A stretch of DNA of 64,000 nt from Dehalococcoidia bacterium. GTDB taxonomy: Bacteria; Chloroflexota; Dehalococcoidia; Lucifugimonadales; Lucifugimonadaceae. This document shows, piece by piece, positions 1-8,057 of this stretch. Within the stretch, counting starts at the first letter, position 1. Every line of letters starts with the position of its first letter. The notes under the pieces are model-generated. The model saw only the letters and a program-made list of their open reading frames with translations. It had not been told where the DNA came from and did no database searches. Position numbers and translations under genes: made by a program. The stretch is from contig JANQQP010000019.1 in the NCBI GenBank assembly GCA_028285005.1, positions 124,001 through 188,000 on the forward strand, read 5' to 3'.

Positions 1-758
1 CAATTCGGGTCCTGCCGGACCTTCAGCTCTGTGAACTCCATGCTCAGCGCATCGATCATGAGCAGGCGGCTCGTGAGAACCTCACCGATACCAAGCAGCA
101 GCTTGATCACTTCGAGCGCCTGGATCGAGCCAACAAGACCCGGTAGTGCGCCGATTACTCCTGCCTCCGAGCAGTTTGGCACTTCGCCTGGAGGCGGTGG
201 GTCCGGGTACATGCAGCGGTAGCAGCCCTGCTCCGGGATGTAAGTGGTCGCTCGGCCATCGAAGACGAGAATAGCGCCGTCTACCAGCGGCTTCTTCGCC
301 AGGTACGCAGCGTCGTTGACGAGATACCTCGTTGCGAAGTTGTCTGCGCCGTTCACCACGATGTCGTAGTCCGAGATGATCGCCATAGCGTTCTCGGAGT
401 TAATCGGCTCTTCGTGGATCTGGACGTTAAGGTCAGGGTTGTGGGCGAGGAGCGTCTCTTTCGCTGACTCAACCTTGCGACGTCCCACGTCTCCATCGGT
501 GTGAAGAATCTGCCGTTGGAGGTTGCTCACGTCGACCACGTCGAAATCAACGATTCCGATGGTCCCGACTCCTGCCAGGGCGAGATAGAGAGCTATTGGC
601 GAGCCGAGCCCTCCGGCCCCGATCACAAGCACCCTGCCGTCCAGCAGCTTCCGCTGCCCAACACTGCCCACGTTAGGCATTATCAGGTGCCGGCTATATC
701 GTTGGACCTGGTTAGGCGTTAGCGGAGTCAGCTTCTTTGTTTCTGTCGATCCGTTCAT
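1..758 (-). CDS. moeB: MoeB/ThiF family E1-like adenylyltransferase, 3' end beyond window
   Basis: Only the first 252 residues are present; the gene runs off the left edge. The fold is that of E1-like enzymes that adenylate the C-terminal glycine of a small sulfur carrier (MoaD or ThiS). Visible marks are the nucleotide loop GAGGLGSP at residues 47-54, the DFDVVDVSNLQRQ segment at about 71-83, the first half of a structural zinc site CYRC (Cys179 and Cys182), and the PNCSEAGV segment with the conserved Cys at 196. The start is the ATG at 758, after a weak GAGGA. The gene lies 178 bases behind an Rrf2 regulator on the same strand and probably shares its transcript. Whether a C-terminal rhodanese domain follows, as in many MoeB proteins, cannot be seen. 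Assignment to MoeB rather than ThiF is by overall similarity, not proof. Confidence 0.88.
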   Translation of the reverse strand, partial: MNGSTETKKLTPLTPNQVQRYSRHLIMPNVGSVGQRKLLDGRVLVIGAGGLGSPIALYLALAGVGTIGIVDFDVVDVSNLQRQILHTDGDVGRRKVESAKETLLAHNPDLNVQIHEEPINSENAMAIISDYDIVVNGADNFATRYLVNDAAYLAKKPLVDGAILVFDGRATTYIPEQGCYRCMYPDPPPPGEVPNCSEAGVIGALPGLVGSIQALEVIKLLLGIGEVLTSRLLMIDALSMEFTELKVRQDPN

Positions 759-936
759 TCTGGTCCGAATCCTCAATTAGTCCTGAGTTCAATTATCGAT
801 TCTAAACCTGCGTTAGTGGCGATGTCCCGTGTGACACAGGACATTCGGGCACCGTGCGAGGCCCACCTGAGCAGTCTCGGTATCACTATCACTGAGATTA
901 GATGAGAGGGAGATGCCAGAGGTTCTTAGAGTGGCT

Positions 937-1389
937 TCAACACATAGCTGAGATGTTAGCTATGACTGGCACGGGCTCGTTTGGCTTTTCCTTGCCGGCA
1001 AGGTCAGAAACCCTGACCGATTCGAGGTGCGAAAGAAGCAGCTGTTCTACTTCTCCCCACATGTCACGCTGGGCGCAACCGCTCGACAACTGGCACTCGC
1101 TAGCGTGGTCGACGCAGCTTAGTGGGGCCAGGGAGTAGTCCAGAGAGTTCACCACATCGCTGACCGAGATCTGGTCGGCTGCCTTCGCCAGCCTGTGCCC
1201 GCCTTGCGGACCACGCCGCGATTCGATCACTCCGGCCTTCTGCAGTTCAGAGCAGATGTGAAGGAGATATGGCTCAGGAATGTGCCGTGCAGTCGAGATC
1301 TCGGAAGTCGAGGAGTACGTGCCTTCCGGGCGGAGTGCCAGATAGACCAGCATCCGGACGCCATAATCGACTTTCATTGGGATCAACAT
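937..1389 (-). CDS. Rrf2 family transcriptional regulator with putative [Fe-S] ligands
   Basis: A 150-residue protein with the N-terminal winged helix typical of Rrf2 (MKVDYGVRMLVYLALR at residues 5-20, then a recognition region ending RRGPQGGHRLAK at 58-69). Three cysteines, Cys92, Cys99 and Cys105, are spaced CX6CX5C, close to the cluster-binding pattern of IscR, NsrR and RsrR-type regulators, so it is probably a [2Fe-2S] or [4Fe-4S] sensor. The first methionine could also be Met5, which begins the conserved helix. It stands divergent from the L25 gene and upstream of the MoeB-like gene, which suggests control of sulfur-carrier or cofactor sulfur metabolism; the target is inference. Confidence 0.87.
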   Translation of the reverse strand: MLIPMKVDYGVRMLVYLALRPEGTYSSTSEISTARHIPEPYLLHICSELQKAGVIESRRGPQGGHRLAKAADQISVSDVVNSLDYSLAPLSCVDHASECQLSSGCAQRDMWGEVEQLLLSHLESVRVSDLAGKEKPNEPVPVIANISAMC

Positions 1390-1724
1390 GGCTTCTCAGA
1401 GTAATTCTGCAGGTTCGCTGTTAAGAGCCTGCTTTGTGCCTGACTGCGAAAGACGGCTTTTCTCGTTTGAAGTATACACCCGAACGGCAATTCCTAACTG
1501 TGGAACTCGCGAAATGCCGACTCAGACTTCTGACTGGCGCGACCCAGGAATACGCGGAGGATTCGTCCAGCATGCGTCGTCCAGCAGGCAGCGGCCTCGT
1601 GGTAGAATTCGAAGGTTGGCTCAGCTACTCGCACGCCTTTTCATCGATCTCAAGTCGAGATGGCGCTGTAGTGGAGCCACGATCCACCTAACGGCTATTC
1701 AGCACATACGTTCCCCTACACGAC
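1390..1724. other. Intergenic region between divergent rrf2 and L25 genes
   Basis: This 335-base stretch should hold the promoters of both divergent genes. A TATACT hexamer read on the minus strand near 1471-1476 could be a -10 element for the Rrf2 gene, but I see no convincing -35 partner. No convincing Shine-Dalgarno precedes the L25 ATG at 1725. The small open frames here have no recognisable family sequence. Confidence 0.4.
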
Positions 1725-2408
1725 ATGGCAGACACGATCTCTATCTCACTTAAGCCTCGCACGAGCTTCGGCAAAAAGAACAAGGCCTTGCGCCGATCAG
1801 GGTTCATTCCTGTTCATGTTTACGGTCAACAGCAGGAACCGATGTCCCTACAGGTCGAAGCCGCTGCATTGAGGTCGACCCTCAGAGCTGCCGGTTCCAC
1901 GACTCCGGTCACGGTCAAAGTGGACGGCGGCAAAGATGCGGTGACTCTCGTCCGTGACGTCGCAGTGCACCCCGTTTCAGGCGATCTGCTGCACGTCGAC
2001 TTCATGCGTGTGAACGTTGCCGAGGCGGTGCAGGCCGATGTGCCGCTGACCTTGATCAACTTCGAGGACGCGCCCGGCACGCGAGGTGGCGCGGGCGTCG
2101 TGACCCAGGGTACCTACGAGATCACAGTCGAGGCGCTGCCGTTCGACATCCCGAGCGAGATCGAGGTTGACTGCTCCGTTCTGATCGACCTCGAGGCCGA
2201 CATCAAAGCTGAGGAATTGAGCCTACCTTCGGGAGTGACACTGATTTCGGACCCTGAGACCAGGATTGCCTGGATCCAGCCGCCACGTGTTATTGAAGAA
2301 GAGGTTGCAGAGGTCGAAGGCGAGGAAGGCGAAGAGGGTGAAGAAGGCGCTGAGGGTGAAGGCGGTGGTGAGGAGTCTTCTGGCGGCGATGGCGACCAGG
2401 ACGAGTAG
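1725..2408 (+). CDS. rplY: 50S ribosomal protein L25 (CTC/TL5 long form)
   Basis: A 227-residue L25 of the long CTC/TL5 type, which binds 5S rRNA in the large subunit. Residues 5-93 form the L25 RNA-binding domain (opening SLKPRTSFGKKNKALRRSG), residues 100-185 the beta-rich TL5 C-terminal domain, and residues 188-227 a strongly acidic Glu/Gly tail rich in GEEGEEG. Plain L25 is about 95 residues; the two-domain form is usual in Gram-positives, Thermus and Chloroflexota. The gene is monocistronic here: its stop abuts the convergent GNAT gene with no spacer. Start at ATG 1725 keeps the whole family N-terminus. Confidence 0.95.
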   Translation: MADTISISLKPRTSFGKKNKALRRSGFIPVHVYGQQQEPMSLQVEAAALRSTLRAAGSTTPVTVKVDGGKDAVTLVRDVAVHPVSGDLLHVDFMRVNVAEAVQADVPLTLINFEDAPGTRGGAGVVTQGTYEITVEALPFDIPSEIEVDCSVLIDLEADIKAEELSLPSGVTLISDPETRIAWIQPPRVIEEEVAEVEGEEGEEGEEGAEGEGGGEESSGGDGDQDE

Positions 2409-3335
2409 CTAGACTCTCTTCTCGTACCAGTCGGTCTGACCGTGCCGCTTGAATCCCATCCCCTGGTAGATGCTGACCGCGGCTGCGTTGCCCTCAACCA
2501 CCTCCAGGTGGACATCGGCGGCACCCTGGGACAGAAGGTGTTTGACGCCTGCGCTAACTAAGGCTTTGCCCAGGCCGAGACTTCGAAACTCTGGCACGAC
2601 GCCGGTCATCCAGATCTTCCCGCAGGTGTGGTCGTGCTCCCAGGAGAGAGCGGTCCAGATATAGCCCGCGATATCGCCTTCCTCAGTCTCGACGAATAGA
2701 ACCTGCTCCGGGCCCGTCGATGGCAGCCCTAGCCTCGCCAGGACCTCATCTGGCGTGTTCTTTGAAAATCCCCAGTGACCTTCGAACACTCGATTCTGGA
2801 CCCGTGTCAGAAGCAGGGCCTCGGCGGTGGACCGCATCTTCCTGACCGACATCGCCTCGGGCAGCGAGGGATCTGGCACTCCGCCAGCATCCTCTCTCTG
2901 CAGCACCAGTTCCAGATTGGCCGCGACTCGAGTGAACCCGGAGTGGGTGAGCTGGTCTAACGGCTCTGCAGGCGCACCTCTGACCGCGACATGGATCAGT
3001 GACACGCCCCTGGCTTTGGCTGCCTCACGAAGGAGATCGAGCAGTCCACCCACCTGACCGGAGCACTCGTCCAGTATCCCGAGCGACACTACTAGCCTGT
3101 CGACATCGTTTTCAGCGAGTGCCAATGCGTAGCCGCAGATCTTGCCATCCGTGCGAACCAGCCAGACGTCAGACTCAGGCTCGAGTCGCAGGGTCTCCAG
3201 TTCGGAGCGCAGTTCGTTGGGCGATGTCGGCCAACTTCGGAATCCATGTCGCCCGATCCGATTGAGCAGGTCTGAGAACTCGTCCAGCGACTCCCAGCGA
3301 AAGGCCGACATGGAATTATCGGAACTCTGTGGCAC
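2409..3335 (-). CDS. GNAT N-acetyltransferase, double-domain (MshD-like layout)
   Basis: A 308-residue protein with two GNAT folds. The C-terminal copy is canonical: a pyrophosphate-binding turn RSLGLGKAL at about residues 252-260 followed by NAAAVSIYQGMGFKR near the end. The N-terminal copy (about 20-140) is degenerate, with no clear acetyl-CoA loop. This tandem arrangement resembles mycothiol synthase MshD, but the substrate cannot be assigned and Chloroflexota are not known mycothiol producers. The listed start is a GTG; ATG at 3311 is an alternative, neither having a good ribosome site. It is convergent with L25. Confidence 0.8.
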   Translation of the reverse strand: MPQSSDNSMSAFRWESLDEFSDLLNRIGRHGFRSWPTSPNELRSELETLRLEPESDVWLVRTDGKICGYALALAENDVDRLVVSLGILDECSGQVGGLLDLLREAAKARGVSLIHVAVRGAPAEPLDQLTHSGFTRVAANLELVLQREDAGGVPDPSLPEAMSVRKMRSTAEALLLTRVQNRVFEGHWGFSKNTPDEVLARLGLPSTGPEQVLFVETEEGDIAGYIWTALSWEHDHTCGKIWMTGVVPEFRSLGLGKALVSAGVKHLLSQGAADVHLEVVEGNAAAVSIYQGMGFKRHGQTDWYEKRV

Positions 3336-3461
3336 GCAGCCCCCGCGGACGTAGTGGCAATCGCGATAGTCGCGCCTGGCCTGAAGTAAGGTGAACCGGC
3401 GGGAGTCTAGCAGGGATCGATGGCCGTAGTTTCCGTCACACTGCGCCCGATCAGTGCATCC

Positions 3462-4115
3462 TCAGTCTGACGACCAGCGGTCAAGCGTGGCTCGCACAGA
3501 TGGAGGCAAAGGAGCGTCCGCCTTCATATCTGGATCCGGTATCGGCTCACCGGCCACGACACGCATTGGCACTATGCCGGCCCAGGTGTCGAGATCCATG
3601 TCCTCAGCTTCGTCATGTGGAGGGCCGGTTCTCACCTTGGCTGAAGCTTCATCAAGGTTGAGCCGAAGCACCAGTGTCTGAGTGAACTCCGCGGTATTGG
3701 GCTGCCTGGCCTCATCCCACCGTCCAGGCATGACATGATTCGTCAGGATCTCAAGGGCGTGGAGCTTCTCGCCTACATCGGCGACCTCGGCCGCGTTTCC
3801 GAAGATCACGACTGATCGGTAGTTGATGGAGTGATGAAAGTGGGACCGAGCGGCGACGATCCCGTCAACTGAGGTTACTGCGACACTGACGGGCACCTCG
3901 GTTTTCATCTCCCTCAGCATGTGAGCGCCAGCGGACCCATGCAGATAGATGACGTCGTCTTCCCGTCCGAACAGAGTGGGCAGCACAACGGGCCCATGTT
4001 CGGCGTTGAAGCCAACGTGACACACGAAGTTCTGATCGAGGATTTCGTGGATTGTTGCCGAGTCGTATGCGCCGCGCTCGGGGAGTCGACGGACTTTCGT
4101 TCTTTCAGAGGTCAT
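3462..4115 (-). CDS. Pyridoxamine 5'-phosphate oxidase-fold flavin-binding protein
   Basis: A 217-residue member of the PPOX split-barrel group of the kind annotated as pyridoxamine 5'-phosphate oxidase family (Pyridox_ox_2). Recognisable elements are the N-terminal RRLPERGAYD segment with the following helix, the barrel strand with YLHGSAGAHML at about 57-67, and RSHFHHSINYRSVVIFG in the middle, where His and Arg residues typically contact FMN or F420. Family members bind FMN, F420 or haem and are mostly uncharacterised reductases. The gene is single, with an empty spacer toward the T-box leader upstream on the other strand. True PdxH function is unlikely because PdxH substrate residues are not evident. 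Confidence 0.8.
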   Translation of the reverse strand: MTSERTKVRRLPERGAYDSATIHEILDQNFVCHVGFNAEHGPVVLPTLFGREDDVIYLHGSAGAHMLREMKTEVPVSVAVTSVDGIVAARSHFHHSINYRSVVIFGNAAEVADVGEKLHALEILTNHVMPGRWDEARQPNTAEFTQTLVLRLNLDEASAKVRTGPPHDEAEDMDLDTWAGIVPMRVVAGEPIPDPDMKADAPLPPSVRATLDRWSSD

Positions 4116-4220
4116 CGATCACACTTTCGCCGGGCTAGTTAGGCCTCGCCATTATGCCCGGATTCGAACACGCGGCCTCGTCATAACTTGCTATTGAAGC
4201 AAACGAGAAGTCGCCAAACT

Positions 4221-4249
4221 GTGACTGGCTTAACTTTTGGCTATATACT
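4221..4249 (+). promoter_or_regulatory. Probable sigma-70 promoter of the ilv-leu operon
   Basis: GTGACT at 4221-4226 (4 of 6 to the -35 consensus) and TATACT at 4244-4249 (5 of 6 to the -10) are separated by 17 bases. It lies about 40 bases before the first T-box helix, the right place for the transcript start near 4256. Confidence 0.55.
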
Positions 4250-4289
4250 GGTATATGTGCGAGGTAACGAATGGCGTAGCCTGTTAGCT

Positions 4290-4562
4290 CACACACGAAA
4301 ACGCTGAGATCGGGAGTAGTACCGATAGCGTTGCGGCAGAGAGAGCCGGTGGTTGGTGCAAACCGGTGCGCAACGACGAGAACTCGCCCGTGAGCGGTTT
4401 TGCTGAACGCCGAAAGGGCAAGTAAGTGGAAACGTATGGCCACGTTACGGCTTTAGAGCGGCTCACTTCCGCCATCCTACCTTCACGGGAGGACAGGCGG
4501 GCGTGAGCAACAAAGGTGGTACCGCGGGAATCCCGTCCTTTGGTTAGGGCGGGATTTTTTTG
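4290..4562 (+). promoter_or_regulatory. T-box riboswitch, probable leucine (CUC) specifier, controlling ilvB
   Basis: The leader has the full T-box layout. The conserved 14-mer AAGGTGGTACCGCG is at 4513-4526. Stem I has a kink-turn near its base (CGCTGAGATCGGG at 4302-4314 against CCCGTGAGCG at 4387-4396), an S-turn AGTA at 4315-4318 facing GAA at 4380-4382, paired GTTGCG/CGCAAC (4329-4334 and 4369-4374), and an apical hairpin around CCGGT/ACCGG (4346-4350 and 4362-4366). The triplet right after GAA is CTC at 4383-4385, a leucine codon, the same specifier reported for the Bacillus ilv-leu operon. Uncharged tRNA-Leu would stabilise the antiterminator formed by the T-box; otherwise the terminator at 4530-4561 forms. 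The structure was paired by eye, so the specifier is less certain than the T-box itself. Confidence 0.93.
4530..4561 (+). terminator. Rho-independent attenuator of the T-box leader
   Basis: ATCCCGTCCT (4530-4539) pairs with AGGGCGGGAT (4546-4555), ten pairs including one G-U, around a six-base loop, followed by a run of T to 4561. Its 5' arm directly follows the T-box 14-mer, consistent with mutually exclusive antiterminator and terminator folds. Confidence 0.92.
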
Positions 4563-4618
4563 TGTTCGCGCACATCGTCGGTTTGGCGATGAACAAGTGA
4601 ATCGGCAGGAAGATAGAC

Positions 4619-6310
4619 ATGGTTGCGAAAACACTGACGGGAGGCCAGATCGTCTGCGAAGCTCTCTTGAACGAGGGTGTAGACGTCGTATTCGGCCTGC
4701 CCGGCGGAGCGATCTTGCCGTTCTATGGCGAACTCTCGAAGTACCCACAGCTCCGTCACGTTCTGGTCCGTCATGAACAGGGAGGGGCGCACGCGGCCGA
4801 CGGCTATTCGCGGTCTACGGGCAAAGTCGGTGTTGTGTGCGCAACGTCCGGTCCCGGCGCGACGAACCTGATCACCGGGCTGGCAACCGCGATGATGGAT
4901 TCGGCTCCAGTTGTCGCCATCACGGGCCAGGTCGGCCGGGCGGCGATCGGAACCGACGCTTTCCAGGAGACCGACATCACTGGCGCCACGCTGCCGGTAA
5001 CCAAGCACAACTACCTGGTGATGCGTGCGCAGGACATCGGCCCGACCATTCACGAGGCGTTCCATATTGCCCGCACAGGCCGACCGGGTCCGGTGTTGAT
5101 CGACATTCCGAAGGATGTGTTCCAGGAGACCGCCGAGTACGACTCCGAGAGGGATAGCCAGATCAACCTGCCGGGTTACCGGGTGCCTTCAACTGCTGAA
5201 GAAGAAGAGGTAGAAGAAGCCGTAGATCTGATCAACGCAGCCGAACGTCCGGTCATCCTGGCCGGCCATGGCGTAATCATCTCTCGCGCATTCGACGAAC
5301 TGCGGGAGCTCGCCGAAAAGGCCGAGATACCGGTTGTCACCACGCTACTGGGCATCAGTGGGTTCCCCGAAGATCATCGATTATTCGTTGGATTTCCGGG
5401 CATGCACGGACTCGCATACGCCAGTCTGGCGCTGGAAGAGGCGGACCTGATTGTTGCGATAGGCAGCAGGTTTGACGACCGCATCGTTGGCGACCCGAAT
5501 CGCTTCGCGACCAAAGCCAAGAAGATTCACATAGATATCGATCCGGCTGAGATCAACAAGTCGTTGGTCGTGGACGCTCCGGTCGTCGGCGATGTGAAGG
5601 CGGTCCTCGGCCAGATCAATCCAAAGGTTGTGAAGACCGATCACACCGATTGGGTCGCCAGAGTTGAGCACCTGAAAGCTGAGCACCCCTCACTGAAGAT
5701 CCGAGAAACGGATGAGTTGCTCGGACAGCACGTGATCAAAGCGCTGTCCGACGTGACCAAGGGTGACGCGATCATTTGCACAGGCGTTGGCCAGCACCAG
5801 ATGTGGGCGGCGCAGCACTATCGATTCACGAACGCCAACTCGTGGTTCAGTTCAGGCGGTCTCGGAACGATGGGTTACGAGGTTCCGTCAGCGATCGGCG
5901 CGCAGCTCGGCAATCCCGACAGGCTGGTGTGGTCCATCTGCGGTGACGGCGGGTTCCAGATGACATCTATGGAACTGGCTACAGCGGTCGAGAACAATCT
6001 GCCGGTCAAGTACGCCATTCTGAACAACAACCACCTGGGAATGATCACCCAGTGGCAAGGACTGTTCTACGAAGGCGACTACCAGGCCGAAACCTACTCG
6101 GCGAATCCGGATTTCGTGAAGCTGGCCGAGGCATATGGAATGAAGGGCATCCGGGTTACGAGCCAGGAACAGTTGGAGAGCGCCATCAAAGAGGCGAACG
6201 AGCACGATGGCCCTGTGATTGTCGACTTCGTGATTGAGAAGGTCGACAACGTTTACCCGATGATCCCTGCCGGGCAGAGCATCCAGGAACTGATTGAGGA
6301 ATCGCTGTGA
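4619..6310 (+). CDS. ilvB: Acetolactate synthase large (catalytic) subunit
   Basis: A 563-residue thiamine-diphosphate enzyme condensing pyruvate with pyruvate or 2-ketobutyrate, the first shared step of valine, leucine and isoleucine synthesis. The N-terminal PYR domain carries the catalytic Glu in LVRHEQGGAHAADGYSR (about residues 46-62); the middle domain has the FAD-associated region; the C-terminal PP domain has GDGGFQMTSMELATA at about 442-456 with the distal NNN near 470 binding Mg-TPP. Length matches the family. The ATG at 4619 comes 57 bases after the attenuator T-run with an AGGAAG site at about 4607-4612. First gene of the T-box-controlled operon; its TGA stop overlaps the next start. 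Confidence 0.98.
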   Translation: MVAKTLTGGQIVCEALLNEGVDVVFGLPGGAILPFYGELSKYPQLRHVLVRHEQGGAHAADGYSRSTGKVGVVCATSGPGATNLITGLATAMMDSAPVVAITGQVGRAAIGTDAFQETDITGATLPVTKHNYLVMRAQDIGPTIHEAFHIARTGRPGPVLIDIPKDVFQETAEYDSERDSQINLPGYRVPSTAEEEEVEEAVDLINAAERPVILAGHGVIISRAFDELRELAEKAEIPVVTTLLGISGFPEDHRLFVGFPGMHGLAYASLALEEADLIVAIGSRFDDRIVGDPNRFATKAKKIHIDIDPAEINKSLVVDAPVVGDVKAVLGQINPKVVKTDHTDWVARVEHLKAEHPSLKIRETDELLGQHVIKALSDVTKGDAIICTGVGQHQMWAAQHYRFTNANSWFSSGGLGTMGYEVPSAIGAQLGNPDRLVWSICGDGGFQMTSMELATAVENNLPVKYAILNNNHLGMITQWQGLFYEGDYQAETYSANPDFVKLAEAYGMKGIRVTSQEQLESAIKEANEHDGPVIVDFVIEKVDNVYPMIPAGQSIQELIEESL

Positions 6311-6906
6311 CAACGTCAACGAACGGAGCAAGCGGATTTCAGCAGCGAACGATCATCTCGCTCGTCCAAGACCGACCGGGCGTACTCGCCCGCATCTCGG
6401 GCCTCTTCCGTCGGCGCGGTTTCAACATCGCCAGCCTGGCTGTGGGCAGGTCCGAAAGGCCCGGGCTATCTCGAATGACTTTCGTAGTCGAGGGACCGCC
6501 ACACGTTGTGCGTCATGTGGCCGCGCAGCTCGACCGGCTCGTTGAAGTCGTCGAGGTGCAAGACATCACGGACAAAAACATAGTCTGGCGTGAGCTGGCG
6601 CTGATCAAGGTCGCGGCAACGTCTGAACATCGTGGAGAGATCCTGGAACTTGCGAGCATTTTCCGGGTGAATGTGATCGATATCGGTGCGAAAACCCTGA
6701 CGATGGAAGTCACCGGCGGTCGCAACAAGATCAACAGCTTGATTGAGCTGCTGCGCCGGTTCGGGATCAAAGAGGTGATTCGCACCGGCAGGGTCGCCAC
6801 GCTGCGTGGAGCCCTGATCGAAGGACAGGAAGAAGGCGCTCACACGATCGCAGAGAGCGTCGAGCATTTCTACACGCCGACTGCAGGCGATTCGGGGAGT
6901 GTGTAG
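6307..6906 (+). CDS. ilvN: Acetolactate synthase small (regulatory) subunit
   Basis: A 199-residue regulatory subunit that binds IlvB and confers valine feedback. An N-terminal ACT domain begins RTIISLVQDRPGVLARISGL at about residues 15-34 and continues with FRRRGFNIASLAVGRSE; the C-terminal ALS_ss_C part contains ELALIKVAA and the RFGIKEVIRTGRVATLRG segment. It is somewhat longer than the usual 160-175 residues because of extra residues at both ends. The GTG start at 6307 overlaps the ilvB stop by four bases (GTGA), indicating translational coupling. Confidence 0.96.
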   Translation: MTTSTNGASGFQQRTIISLVQDRPGVLARISGLFRRRGFNIASLAVGRSERPGLSRMTFVVEGPPHVVRHVAAQLDRLVEVVEVQDITDKNIVWRELALIKVAATSEHRGEILELASIFRVNVIDIGAKTLTMEVTGGRNKINSLIELLRRFGIKEVIRTGRVATLRGALIEGQEEGAHTIAESVEHFYTPTAGDSGSV

Positions 6907-6981
6907 TTAACGAAATAGTCCAGGTTAATGAAGTTCGAGACAACCGCCATTGCAGCGGAGATGAGGTGAAACAGATCGAGC

Positions 6982-7980
6982 ATGGCCACTCTTTACTACG
7001 ACAAAGACATTGACGACTCAATCCTGCGGGAGAAAACCGTTGCCGTGATTGGCTACGGGTCGCAGGGACACGCCCACGCTAGAAACCTGAAGGACAGCGG
7101 CTTCAACGTGATCGTCGGCCTGTATGAAGGCAGCCGGTCAAAGGCGAAAGCTGAAGCGGATGGTTTCAGGGTCGTATCGAATACCGAGGCCGCTCAGGAA
7201 GCTGACCTGATCTCGTTCTGCCTGCCCGACACGACTCAGGGCCGTGTCTACAACGAAGAGATCGCTCCACACCTGAAGGACGGTCAGACGCTGCTCTTCG
7301 CCCACGGCTTCACGATCTTCTACAAGCAGATCGAGCCGCCGGAGTCCGTCAATGTCGTCATGATCGCTCCAAAGGCTCCGGGTCACAGGGTCCGAGCGGT
7401 ATTCGAGCGCGGACTTGGGGTCCCATGTCTGATTGCGGTTGACCACGATGCCACCGGCAACGCGTTCGATATCGCCCTGGCTTATGGCAAGGGAGTTGGT
7501 GGAGGGCGCGCTGGAATTCTGAAGACCACCTTCAAAGAGGAGACCGAGACCGACCTGTTCGGTGAGCAAGCTGTTCTTTGCGGAGGTGTCACAGCCCTGA
7601 TCAAGGCCGGATACGAGGTGCTAACAGAGGCCGGCTACGAGCCGGAATCAGCCTACTTCGAAGTGCTGCATGAGCTGAAGCTGATCGTTGATTTGATCTA
7701 CCAGGGCGGTCTTGGCGGGATGCGCTACTCGGTCAGTGAAACCGCTGAATACGGCGACTACAGCCGCGGCCCAGTGGTGATCGACGAGAAGGTCAAGGAC
7801 AACATGCGTGAGGTTCTCAGACAGATTCAGTCAGGCGAGTTCGCTCGTGAGTGGATCGCCGAGAACGACGAAGGACTGCACAAGTTCAATCAGATGCGGA
7901 AGGCGGACGAGGAGCACGACATCGAGCGCGTCGGCAAGGAGCTGCGCGACATGATGCCGTGGCTCGAGTCGACGACCTAG
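6982..7980 (+). CDS. ilvC: Ketol-acid reductoisomerase, class I
   Basis: A 332-residue short-form (class I) enzyme that isomerises and reduces acetolactate to dihydroxyisovalerate with NADPH and Mg2+. The Rossmann motif [13 protein letters not shown] is at about residues 25-37, followed by the cofactor loop [14 protein letters not shown]. The C-terminal knotted domain contains [19 protein letters not shown] with the metal-binding Asp and Glu, and [19 protein letters not shown]. In the cofactor loop a Tyr stands where class I enzymes often have Arg, while the Ser is kept, so NADPH preference is likely but not certain. It is preceded by GGAGATGAGGTG near 6957 and lies 75 bases after ilvN in the same operon. 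Confidence 0.98.
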   Translation: MATLYYDKDIDDSILREKTVAVIGYGSQGHAHARNLKDSGFNVIVGLYEGSRSKAKAEADGFRVVSNTEAAQEADLISFCLPDTTQGRVYNEEIAPHLKDGQTLLFAHGFTIFYKQIEPPESVNVVMIAPKAPGHRVRAVFERGLGVPCLIAVDHDATGNAFDIALAYGKGVGGGRAGILKTTFKEETETDLFGEQAVLCGGVTALIKAGYEVLTEAGYEPESAYFEVLHELKLIVDLIYQGGLGGMRYSVSETAEYGDYSRGPVVIDEKVKDNMREVLRQIQSGEFAREWIAENDEGLHKFNQMRKADEEHDIERVGKELRDMMPWLESTT

Positions 7981-8057
7981 TTGGTTATGAGTTGGGCTTG
8001 CGTTGAGTCCAACTAACGCTTGCGATAGCGAGCGAAGGACGCCACAGGAGGCGTGAA

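Noticed and set aside
1388-1753. Open frame of about 120 codons on the plus strand before L25
   Set aside because: It overlaps the rrf2 promoter region and the L25 start, and its composition resembles no protein family.
4150-4180. Sequence GGATTCGAACACGC resembling a tRNA T-arm on the minus strand
   Set aside because: The flanking stems do not pair and no acceptor, D-arm or anticodon arm can be built around it.
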